This document shows positions 12,701-24,700 of a stretch of 64,000 nucleotides of DNA, piece after piece (within the stretch, counting starts at the first letter, position 1; each line of letters begins with the position of its first letter). This DNA comes from Arenicola marina (lineage: Eukaryota; Annelida; Polychaeta; Arenicolidae): the NCBI GenBank assembly GCA_964019135.1, contig OZ025265.1, positions 21,365,143-21,429,142 on the forward strand, in the 5' to 3' direction. The position numbers and the translations under genes were made by a program. The notes beneath the pieces were generated by a model. That model saw nothing but the letters and a program-made list of their open reading frames with translations. It had not been told where the DNA came from and did not search any database.

Positions 12701-15700
12701 CCACAACGACGGCAGAGGTAAGTCTTGTGGATACACCACCACGCGGGCAGAGGTAAGTCTTGTGGAGACACCACCACGAGGGCAGAGGTAAGTCTTGTGG
12801 AGACACCACCACGAGGGCAGAGGTAAGTCTTGTGGAGACACCACCACGAGGGCAGAGGTAAGTCTTGTGGAGACACCACCACGGGGGCAGAGGTAAGTCT
12901 TGTGGAGACACCACCGCGGGGGCAGAGGTAAGTCTTGTGGAGACACCACCACGAGGACAGAGGTAAGTCTTGTGGAGACACCACCACGGGGGCAGAGGTA
13001 AGTCTTGTGGAGACACCACCACGAGGACAGAGGTAAGTCTTGTGGAGACACCACCACGAGGACTGAGGTAAGTCTTGTGGATACACCACCACGCGGGCAG
13101 AGGTAAGTCTTGTGGAGATACCACCACGAGGACAGAGGTAAGTCTTGTGGAGACACCACCACGCGGACAGAGGTAAGTCTTGTGGAGAAACCACCACGCG
13201 GACAGAGGTAAGTCTTGTGGAGACACCACCACGGGGGCAGAGGTAAGTCTTGTGGAGACACCACCACGCGGACAGAGGTAAGTCTTGTGGAGACACCACC
13301 ACGAGGACAGAGGTAAGTCTTGTGGAGACACCACCACGGGGGCAGAGGTAAGTCTTGTGGAGACACCACCACGAGGGCAGAGGTAAGTCTTGTGGAGACA
13401 CCACCACGGGGGCAGAGGTAAGTCTTGTGGAGACACCACCACGAGGACAGAGGTAAGTCTTGTGGAGACACCACCACGGGGGCAGAGGTAAGTCTTGTGG
13501 AGACACCACTACGCGGACAGAGGTAAGTCTTGTGGAGACACCACCACGAGGGCAGAGGTAAGTCTTGTGGAGACACCACCACGGGGGCAGAGGTAAGTCT
13601 TGTGGAGACACCACCACGCGGACAGAGGTAAGTCTTGTGGAGACACCACCACGCGGACAGAGGTAAGTCTTGTGGAGACACCACCACGAGGGCAGAGGTA
13701 AGTCTTCTGGAGACACCACCACGGGGGCAGAGGTAAGTCTTGTGGAGACACCACCACGCGGACAGAGGTAAGTCTTGTGGAGACACCACCACGAGGACAG
13801 AGGTAAGTCTTGTGGAGACACCACCACGGGGGCAGAGGTAAGTCTTGTGGAGACACCACCACGAGGGCAGAGGTAAGTCTTGTGGAGACACCACCACGGG
13901 GGCAGAGGTAAGTCTTGTGGAGACACCACCACGAGGGCAGAGGTAAGTCTTGTGGAGACACCACCACGCGGACAGAGGTAAGTCTTGTGCAGACACCACC
14001 ACGGGGGCAGAGGTAAGTCTTGTGGAGACACCACCACGAGGGCAGAGGTAAGTCTTGTGGAGACACCACCACGGGGGCAGAGGTAAGTCTTGTGGAGACA
14101 CCACCACGAGGACAGAGGTAAGTCTTGTGGATACACCACCACGAGGACAGAGGTAAGTCTTGTGGAGACACCACCACGGGGGCAGAGGTAAGTCTTGTGG
14201 AGACCCCACCACGGGGGCAGAGGTAAGTCTTGTGGAGACACCACCGCGGGGGCAGAGGTAAGTCTTGTGGAGACACCACCACGGGGGCAGAGGTAAGTCT
14301 TGTGGAGACACCACCACGCGGACAGAGGTAAGTCTTGTGGAGACACCACAACGAGGGCAGAGGTAAGTCTTGTGGAGACACCACCACGGGGGCAGAGGTA
14401 AGTCTTGTGGAGACACCACCACGCGGACAGAGGTAAGTCTTGTGGAGACACCACCACGCGGACAGAGGTAAGTCTTGTGGAGACACCACCACGAGGGCAG
14501 AGGTAAGTCTTCTGGAGACACCACCACGGGGGCAGAGGTAAGTCTTGTGGAGACACCACCACGCGGACAGAGGTAAGTCTTGTGGAGACACCACCACGCG
14601 GACAGAGGTAAGTCTTGTGGAGACACCACCACGAGGACAGAGGTAAGTCTTGTGGAGACACCACCACGAGGACAGAGGTAAGTCTTGTGGAGACACCACC
14701 ACGAGGGCAGAGGTAAGTCTTGTGGAGACACCACCACGACGGCAGAGGTAAGTCTTGTGGAGACACCACCACGGGGGCAGAAGTCAGTCTTGTGGAGACA
14801 CCACCGCGAGGACAGAGGTAAGTCTTGTGGAGACACCACCACGAGGACAGAGGTAAGTCTTGTGGAGACACCACCACGAGGGCAGAGGTAAGTCTTGTGG
14901 AGACACCACCGCGGGGGCAGAGGTAAGTCTTGTGGAGACATCACCACTCTAGCTGAGGTAAGTCTCGTTGAGACACTTTACATGATGTGGTAGCGATATC
15001 TGCTCGCCATGAGATTTATTTTGATCTTGCTCTGAATAAAGAAATACATTTTGCAATTCCCTCAGATGGAAAGACAACTGCTCAGGACATTTTTTAAGTA
15101 ATTCTTCAAAATCGCGAATGAATGAAACACGAGCCCGACAATAATAGTTACATGTAGAAATGTATTGTTTTGGCCAATCCACCTTTAGTTTGTTTGAAAA
15201 TTTTAGCCCAAATGACTCAGCATTTTTGAATTGGCTGAAGTATAAGCCAAAAACTTGGCTGCAATAGATTATGGGAGCTTGCATTAGCCCAGATATGCAC
15301 AAAGGATTACTTATGACACGATCAAATTACAACGTTTTCTGTATACATTTTTTTAATCGAATTTGACGTTCCCCCGCCGTTGCAGAGCCGCAGATTTGCA
15401 TCAATAACGAGGCTTACAACATGGCTAACGGGACTTCGTACAGCATGTTCATCTGCCCGATGGCCGACCAACCGGATGACTACAAGTACTGCTGTGGCTC
15501 GGAGCCCAGACAGCGCTGCTGTACATTCTGGGACGAGTAAGTGGTACCTATTGCTGTCATTTTGTTCATACATTTTTTTTAGCTGTTTTCGCCAACTCGC
15601 CATACATCTGTTTCAGTAAGATTTGGGACCTCTTTTTTTTAAATTAAAAAACAAATAATTGTATTTTTTTAATATAAAACAAAGATCTACATCATTGACA

Positions 15701-18700
15701 ATAAATTCCTACTCCATCCCCTGTAGCGGCGCCCGTGTGTTCGGCGTCAGCATTACCTAGAGGATTGACAATATACTTACGCCCCCACTCCACCCCCCTC
15801 TAGCGGCGCCCGTGTGTTCGGCGTCATCGTCAGCTTCCTGATCTTCGCCGCTGTGGTGGGTGTCATTATCTACTGCTGCTGTTTCCGGCGGGCCACGGGC
15901 GGCAGGACCACCTTCCAGACCATCACCGTGCGCCACGAGAAACGTGAGTACTCGTCCCCTCACCCGGCCTCGGCGGGTGGAGGGAGGGAAAAGGGGCCTG
16001 GGAGGGTGGAGCGAGGCTGGGAGGGAGGTGGGAGACATTGGGCGGGGTTACCTATGGCCTGGGTGGGTGGAGGGAGGAGCCTGCCTAATATAATGCTAGC
16101 TATAAATCCATAGGTACTACCTTTGGCCTGGGTGGGTGGAGGGAGGTGGGGGCCACTGGGCGGGGTTACCTATGGCCTGGGTGGGTGGAGGGAGGTGGGG
16201 GACACTGGGCGGGGTTACCTATGGCCTGGGTGGTAAAGGAAGGTGGGGGACACTGGGCGGGGTTACCTATGGCCTGGGTGGGTCAAGGGAGGTGGGGGAC
16301 ACAGGGCGGGGTTACATATGGCCTGGGTGGGTAAAGGGAGGTGGGGGACACTGGGCGGGGTTACCTATGGCCTGGGTGGGTGGAGGGAGGTGGGGGACAC
16401 AGGGCGGGTGTACCTATGGCCTGGGTGGGTGGACAGAGGTGGGGGACACAGGGCGGGGTTACCTATGGCCTGGGTGGGTAAAGGGAGGTGGGGGACACAG
16501 GGCGGGGTTACCTATGGCCTGGGTGGGTAAAGGGAGGTGGGGGGCACTGGGCGGGGTTACCCATGGCCTGGGTGGGTAAAGGAAGGTGGGGGGCACTGGG
16601 CGGGGTTACATATGGCCTGGGTGGGTGGAGGGAGGTGGGGGACACTGGGCGGGGTTACCTATGGCCTGGGTGGGTAAAGGGAGGTGGGGGACACAGGGCG
16701 GGGTTACCCATGGCCTGGGTGGGTGGAGGGAGGTGGGGGACACTGGGCGGGGTTACCTATGGCCTGGGTGGGTGGAGGGAGGTGGGGGACACAGGGCGGG
16801 GTTACATATGGCCTGGGTGGGTAAAGGGAGGTGGGGGACACAGGGCGGGGTTACCTTTGGCCTGGGTGGGTAAAGGGAGGTGGGGGACACAGGGCGGGGT
16901 TACCTTTGGCCTGGGTGGGTGGAGGGAGGTGGGGGACACAGGGCGGGGTTACATATGGCCTGGGTGGGTGGAGGGAGGTGGGGGACACAGGGCGGGGTTA
17001 CATATGGCCTGGGTGGGTAAAGGGAGGTGGGGGACACAGGGCGGGGTTACATATGGCCTGGGTGGGTGGAGGGAGGTGGGGGACACAGGGCGGGGTTACA
17101 TATGGCCTGGGTGGGTAAAGGGAGGTGGGGGACACAGGGCGGGGTTACCCATGGCCTGGGTGGGTGGAGGGAGGTGGGGGACACAGGGCGGGGTTACCTT
17201 TGGCCTGGGTGGGTAAAGGGAGGTGGGGGACACAGGGCGGGGTTACCTTTGGCCTGGGTGGGTAAAGGGAGGTGGGGGACACAGGGCGGGGTTACCTTTG
17301 GCCTGGGTGGGTGGAGGGAGGTGGGGGACACAGGGCGGGTGTACCTATGGCCAGAGAGACTGGGAGGGAGGTGGGGGACACTGGGCGATGGAGTACTTAC
17401 GGCCTGGAAGGGACTTATATCGTAATGGTTTATTGGTTCTTTTAGTTTCGAAGCGCACCCGGCGAACCACATTGTATGAAACTCGCAATAAACCGTCCTG
17501 ACTTCTTGCAAGGCAGCGACGCGTCTCTACGCTGTTTTATTAGTATGGAAATACGTACTTTTAATTTTAAATATTACTTTTAATGGGAGGAAAACATGCA
17601 CCCAAGTTGGCCAGCTTCGTGCGAAAACCTATTTTGTGATATACTGTATTTTTGCATGCATTTGTTGTACATTGTATGCACATTGTATTTGAATTATTAT
17701 TTAACATATTTGGTGTGCTGGTGGGTTAATTGCAGGAAACGTTACCAGTCAATTTTCCTTTATTCTAGTTGCAGATATGCAGTTGTTATCCATTAATTAA
17801 TGCCCGAACAACATTCAAATAGCGGGCCAAGTTTGCGTTCTTAATTTTACCTGAAATGTTAACAAAAATTGTGAGGGGAAAGATCTTGACTTTTCATCAA
17901 AGCCAAGTCAGTACATGGATAATCATTTGCCTAGTACCGCCTTATTATTCACTCATATTTTCAATACTTTTGCAATGGTACATACAAATATAGTTGTAAA
18001 TGCCTGTGTCAAATTGGGTGTCCTAGTGTGGGATGAATATGCAAACTGCGAAAACTAGAAGGTTTTTTGCTGTGGGCCCGCTTTTGTCTAGTTTCTCGAC
18101 GATAAACGGCTTTGCATAAGCTTAGTCCAAGTGTAGATGTTAAAGTTGCATGTGGAGCTCTTTCCCGCCAAAACTAATGAGGTCAAAATACATATAAGAA
18201 TCAGTCCTTGAATCATTCAAGACTTCTTTTATTTATACTCCACCCATACCAGACTGCCAAATAGTGTCTCTTAGCCTTGTCCGTGATATTAATTTACCAC
18301 AAGTTTTCATTTTAGTGGTAAACGTCATCAGTTTGTGTGCTTCGCGATGCTTTGGTATAAGTAGCAGTACAGCGGCCGAGTTCTGTGGTGTCCCGGGATA
18401 GACACGTTTGCCACACCACAGCCGAAACGGCGATGTTTATCAGGTTTCTGAATTTATAGAATGAAACAATCGAGTTTTCTGCAAATTTTGATATAAATTT
18501 CTCCTAGGTTTAGTTTTGGCGGGAAAGAACTCGACATGCAACTTTAAACAATAAGTTGAAGTCGGTGCTCTTGATAACGACATTTTCCTTTGACGAGCGT
18601 TGCAATATTATAGCGGAATCACGTTGCATTTGTCCTTCAAGTCATATCCGGTGTTTTTGTGGGTAACTGTGATACAAACATGGTAACTCCTTATTAAATC

Positions 18701-21700
18701 TTTAGCTAATCTTTATGATCTGTCATTGTGTTTCTGTATCAGGGAACCGGGAAACTGCTGGTGAGTTTTAGCGGAATATAAAGATATGATTTACTGACGT
18801 CAGAATGGCGATTCTGCCGCTGTTTACACTGGTTGGGTGGTCGGGACTCCTACGTTGTAGGGCGTCTTTGGTGTGACTTTCTCACTATTGTTTGTACCAT
18901 TTTGTTACGATGGGGACTTATATTGTAGGACATCTTTGGTGTGACTTTCTCACTATTGTTTGTACCATTTTGTTATGATGGGGACTTATATTGTAGGACA
19001 TCTTTGGTGTGACTTTCTCACTATGGTTTGTACCATTTTGTCACATTGGTTGAAGTAAGCATTTAAAGCTGCTAATGCATTATTTCCCACCTGGGTAATA
19101 TATATTGTTTTACTGTACTAGACACGTTGTCTCTTCCTCTTATTATTAAATGCAAGAAATATGTGCGTTATTAGATCTCTCTCCATATTATTTGGCCCAC
19201 AAAGTCTCAATTTCGATGACGTAGACAAGAAAGCCACATTTTCTGCACCCAATATGTGTCTTTAACAACATGCCCCCTTTGGTTGAACATTTGAATACTT
19301 GACATTTATGCAATAAGGATCTACATATAGGATTTCAATTTAAAAGACTAAAAAGGGTTTCCAGGGAAGAACCTATATGCGTTATGAGCAGCTTTGATGT
19401 GATACGTGATTGAGGTGTGAAGGATTGAAATGTGATCTCCTTTCCTGGGAGCACAATCTCACTTTTATTATCTTATTTTATATGTTCTTGATGGTGGACA
19501 TCAGCGCATCGATGACGCTTGGATGCGTGAGGCTATTTCTCCTATCAAGATTTTTGTACTACAGAGTGCATTTGCCATACTGAAGCGATCCCGGTGTATA
19601 TCTAATGTTTTACATGATGCCTTGCTGCCGCACCTGATAGCTCGGCGACACGAAATATTTTGTTACGTTTTATTATGTTGTGTGGTGTTTTTGATGTGTT
19701 TTCTTTACGTTCAATGTCCGCTTTCTGTTTATGTTTGGTGTTTTGTGGTGTTTTGTTTCTTAGGGCAGCCGACCTATAGTGGTGTCTCCACTGTACCCCC
19801 AGTCACAGGTCGGTATCTGGGTCACTAGACTGACTCTACCCTGCAGTCATTCATGTGCCATCTCGTACCCACATACCACCTCGTACCCCATATATACCAT
19901 TTCGTACCCACATACCATCTCGTACCCATATATACCATCTCGTACCCACATACAATCTCGTACCCACATACCATCTCGTACCCACATGCCATCTCGTACT
20001 CACATGCCATCTCGTACCCACTTGCCATCTCGTACCCACTTACCATCTCATACCCATATATACCATCTCGTACCCACATACCATCTCGTACCCACATACC
20101 ATAGCGCATCCACGAACCATCTCGTACCCACGTACCATCTCGTACCGACCTAACGTTTCGTTCTCACGTTGCCCTATATCCTAATCCATTAGTCTTCTCT
20201 CAGATGTTTGAAATTACTTCTTGAGCTTAACCCGTCGTCTTTAGGGCGCGCACCTGACCAAATGGTTATTTTCTTGTGCCCTTCTACGACAAGTTCGTCC
20301 CCTCAACCGGTTATGGGCGGAAAGAGAGATACTCTCTGCATAGCTCTAAGTTTAAGCTCCAATTGGTTTAATTGACTTTTAATTGAGTTTGCAATTTTCG
20401 GATAACACATTTTAACTTAAACCACGTGGCGCGTTTGCCACAAGAGTTATTTTGTTAGAATATAAGCTTTAAGAAAGTGCAAAAAAAGTTGTGTTAATGG
20501 AGAACCAACATCCTTTTTATAATACGCATAGCGTCAGTACTTATAGTCACTGACGGTGGATTCTGCAGATAGCCCTCTTGCCCACAACACCTTCTTTTGA
20601 ACAATGAGTGTAGGTTAAGGTGGCTTTGGGGCATACTATTACATCACCACAACAACCTCTAATCTGCCTATTAGCATATTAGATCTGTAAGCACTATTAT
20701 ATCCCTTTCTCTGCTCGGGTAGGTAAGTGACTTAACTTTAAGTCTAATTACACCGACATTTGCCTGTTTATTCTGGTGTGGTATACATTCTAGAGACACT
20801 GTGTCATGTTATTTATTCGTTTCTCGGGGCTTGTTTCATCTGATGCCGCCCCCGTCCCTTTTAGGCTTCCGTAATTCTCCGTCCAGCGTGGAGAGGCTTT
20901 CTATCGTTACTTTGACTACAGATGCAGTGGCTGTGACTACTGCGTCGTTGTACTTGGCTGTATTTATTTCACTTTGCCAAGTCATGCCGTCACCACAGTC
21001 TCGGTGGGGTCTCCGCTGTCATATAAGCTCACCGCGTCCTGTGACACTCGCCGATGTGCTCTCTCCTCCCAGACAGCCGGGCCTGAATTGGATTACTGAA
21101 AAGCAAGAAGGAAAACTGAGAACACTTTGGGCGTTATTTGAAACCCAGCAAATGTGTCTTTCTGTTTTCTTTTCTTTCCTTCATGTTCTGTGATCTTCGT
21201 ATCTCCGTGATGTTATGACATGATAATAATTACTTTCTCCCCTCTCTCTCTCTCTCTCATCTCTTTGCGCACCTTGCCCCCCCCCCCCCCCATCCTCCAA
21301 AAAAAAAACCCCAACAACACGCAAACTGGGTCGGTTACCCAGACCCCATAATGCCGCCCATGGGACAGATGATACCCCCCCCGCACAGCGGCCCCATGCC
21401 ACCCCCCGGCAGCTACCCCATGCAGCCAGGGCAAGATCCAGGTCAGACAGAAGGACTGTGGCCGCCGTCGAGAGATACCCTGCTGTATCATTGCATGACT
21501 GCGCATGCCCGTCATATCCCCTTTCCCGTCTCTCTGTCTCCCATTTTCCGTCTCCCCTTTCCCGTCTCCCCATGCCCGTCTCCCCTTTCCCGTCTCCCCT
21601 TTCCCGTCTCCCCATTCCCGTCTCCCTGTTCCCGTCTCCCCACCCCGTCTCCCCTTTCCCGTCTCCCTATGCCCGTCTCCCCTTTCCCGTCTCCCCTTTC

Positions 21701-24700
21701 CCGTCTCCCCTTTCCCGTCTCCCCTTTCCCGTCTCCCTGTTCCCGTCTCCCCTTTCCCGTCTCCCCTTTCCCGTCTCCCCTTTCCCGTCTCCCCTTTCCA
21801 GTCTCCATTCCCGTCTCCCCATTCCTGTCTCCCCATTCCCGTTTCCCCATTCCTGTCTCCCCATTCCCGTCTCCCCTTTCCCGTTTCCCCATTCCTGTCT
21901 CCCCATTCCCGTCTCCCCTTTCCAGTCTCCATTCCCGTCTCCCCATTCCCGTCTCCCTTTCCCGTCTCCCCATTCCCGTCTCCCCTTTCCCATTTCCCCA
22001 TTCCCGTCTCCTCTTTCCCGTCTCCCCATTCCCGTCTCCCTTTTTCCGTTTTTCCTTTCCCGTTTTTCCTTTCCTGTTGCCCATGTAGTGTTACAGCTAA
22101 TGATACTAACCTCAAAACTGGACGAACATAACTTTTGTTTGTCTTATATCTACGTGTAAGTTAATGTAATGGACACGCCCTCGGAGCGCTCGCCTTGAGT
22201 GCTCTGGCCACCTGAGAGCCTAACGGCACGTGGATTGGTGGTTCGCGCGCCGCTGTGGCGCTCTGTCGGTGTGGTCGCAGGATGAAGATCCATATCCTTC
22301 AACGAGTAGACACGGCTCCACTCTCCCTCCCTTCTCCCATTGACGCGATATGACCAAAAGTAGTTAAAAGAGTCCTGAATATACAACCAAGCAACCAGCC
22401 ATTATTATCTGGTAATGTCGCTTTCCGAGGACGTTAACTTATGTAGAATCCACACTCTTATGAGTTATGAAGAGTTAAGATAATTGATGTCAGTTGGTTG
22501 CTGGGGTCCTGATCTTTGGGTTGCCTCAGCCTCGCCCACCACACCGCACTGGGATAAACGAAGCCTTCACTGGGATAAACGGAGCTCAGCTGGTGGCGCA
22601 CTGAATGGGCTGTGGAGCAACAGACCCGTGATGGACCCCACACCATGACCATACAGCTTATTGTATTGAATCGGTGTGTTGTTCTCTTAAATCACTTACA
22701 GTTGTTCGACAAGTTGTTCGACAAGCCAGCTAAACTATGTACGTGAAACAGGTCGCACGACACTGACTCACTGCACGTGTCGCGGTTCAGCGCCATACGC
22801 CGTCAGACGCTGAGTCAGAGGGTGTATGGCCAAATCAGACACCCGGATACCTCGTGCTGTAAATAATTAGAATGTTTTGCCATCGACACATCCCGTACCG
22901 ACACCACTACCGTGTAGCCTCTGCGGTGTGAGCCCGAGAGAACTGATCTCGTTGCTGTAGACTAATCCTGCATGTGTTGGTTTTGTCCATTTATGTTTCT
23001 GTTATCATATAATTGTAATAAATATTTGTGTCTTGGCATCGGCCGTCCGGAGGCATACGTGAGCTATGCGGACATTATGATCCTTACTAGTGTGGCGATT
23101 CGAACCGCCTACCTCTCTCTCTGGCACTCTGGCTCTGTTTTTAGTTAAAATATTTAAGGTTTCACGACGTTACAAATGGCAGATCTAGCCTTCGAAATAT
23201 TTTTGACTTTAAAAAAGAAATCGTGTATGTAATTTTTGACAGTGTTGCTATTAACTGTTAAATCCAGATAATTGTGCACATATTTCACGTACTTATGTTA
23301 TGTAGATAATGCGTCAATAAGAGATAACCTATTAGGTTTTTTTGGCATGAGCCCCCCCCCCCCCCCTCCCACACTTTTACACCATTCCATTGGCGATGTC
23401 TATTCACCCTGCACTGCTTCTCCCCCTCACAGGGCCGGCCCCACCCTACCCCCAGCCGGGGCCTCCCCAGCCCGCCTACCCACCGCAACCACCGATGGGA
23501 CCCCAGCCCCCCATGGATGGCGGGTACCCCCAGGGCGGGATGCCCTACCCCCCGGGCCCGGGCATGGAAGCCCCACCTTATGGTCAGGGCATGGAAGCCC
23601 CACCCTATGGTCAGGGTATGGAGGCCCCACCCTATGGTCAGGGCGGACCCCCCATGTACCCGGCGAAGGATGGTCCGCCGTACCCCCCGGTTACCCACGG
23701 TAAGTAAACACCCCTCCAGGGACGGGTCACCAAGGCAACTGTCGTATCTGTGTTGCATAACATGTCGCAGATGACCCCTACGGAAATAATAAAAAAAAAT
23801 AGCGTTGTAAATAAAAAATATTTTAAAATAAAATAGTAACACCCCTTTAGGGACGGGTCACCATGGCAACCATCGTCTCTTATTATCTGTTGTATTACAT
23901 GTCGGAGATGACCCAATAAGGAAATAATAAAAAAATTGCGTTATCAATAAAATAAAAACAAATATTATTATATTTATTAATAAATATAAAATTATATTTT
24001 AAAATAAAATTATATTTTAAAATAAAATTATATTTTAAAATAAAATTATATTTTAAAATAAAGTAAAATAAAAGTGGCGCAATACGTTCATTTTATATTA
24101 AAATTTGTTGTGACTCATTGTTTGGGTTAACGTGAATCCAGTTTTCGATATTGCGGCTCAGGTGTGTACCACTCACATTTAGTACAGCCATCGATTTCGT
24201 GGCGCCTAACCTTTAGATGGGAGACTTTTTGTCCCGATTATCACCATCAGCTGTTTATATCATACATTGTGTCACATAGGGTCACAGTATCAGCTTTATT
24301 ATGGACAGCCGTTCTGACATTTTATTATTTTGAGTCTCAATCTCAATCTGCCGGCGGGGCCGGCGCGATAGCTCAGTGGGTTAGAGTGTTCGCATTGAGT
24401 GCTGTGGCCACCTGAGAGCCTAACGGCACGTGGGTCGGTGGTTCGAGCCCCGCTGTGGCTGTGTCTGTGTGGTCGCAGGATAAAGATCCCATGTCTTTCT
24501 TCGTAAAGAGTAGGGGGTTACCCCCGGGGACATGGCTCCACTCTCTCTTCCCTCTCCCATTGACGCGACATGACCAAAAGTGGTTAAAGCGTCCTGAATA
24601 ACCAACCAAGCAATCAATCTGCCGGTGGTAATCACTATTATAATTGTTTTTAGCGAAATGTCATTGATAAGAAATGTAGCTATGGATGGACCAGTCACCC

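Noticed and set aside
11933..14947. Minus-strand open frames of 1004, 923 and 480 codons
   Set aside because: They lie inside the 35-bp array; three units make 105 bp, so all frames lacking a stop in one unit set stay open. The amino-acid text is a pure repeat in every frame.
16136..17425. Repeated Gly/Trp-rich frames
   Set aside because: They are the 49-bp array read in three frames, inside an intron of a well-supported gene.
21213..22159. Long frames of Gly/Arg/Glu or Pro/Ser/Phe repeats
   Set aside because: They come from the 14-bp pyrimidine array in intron 8; they overlap each other on both strands and carry no start or splice support.
22680..23090. Solo LTR
   Set aside because: There is an AATAAA and a tRNA-like end, but no second copy, no clear TG..CA borders and no target duplication.
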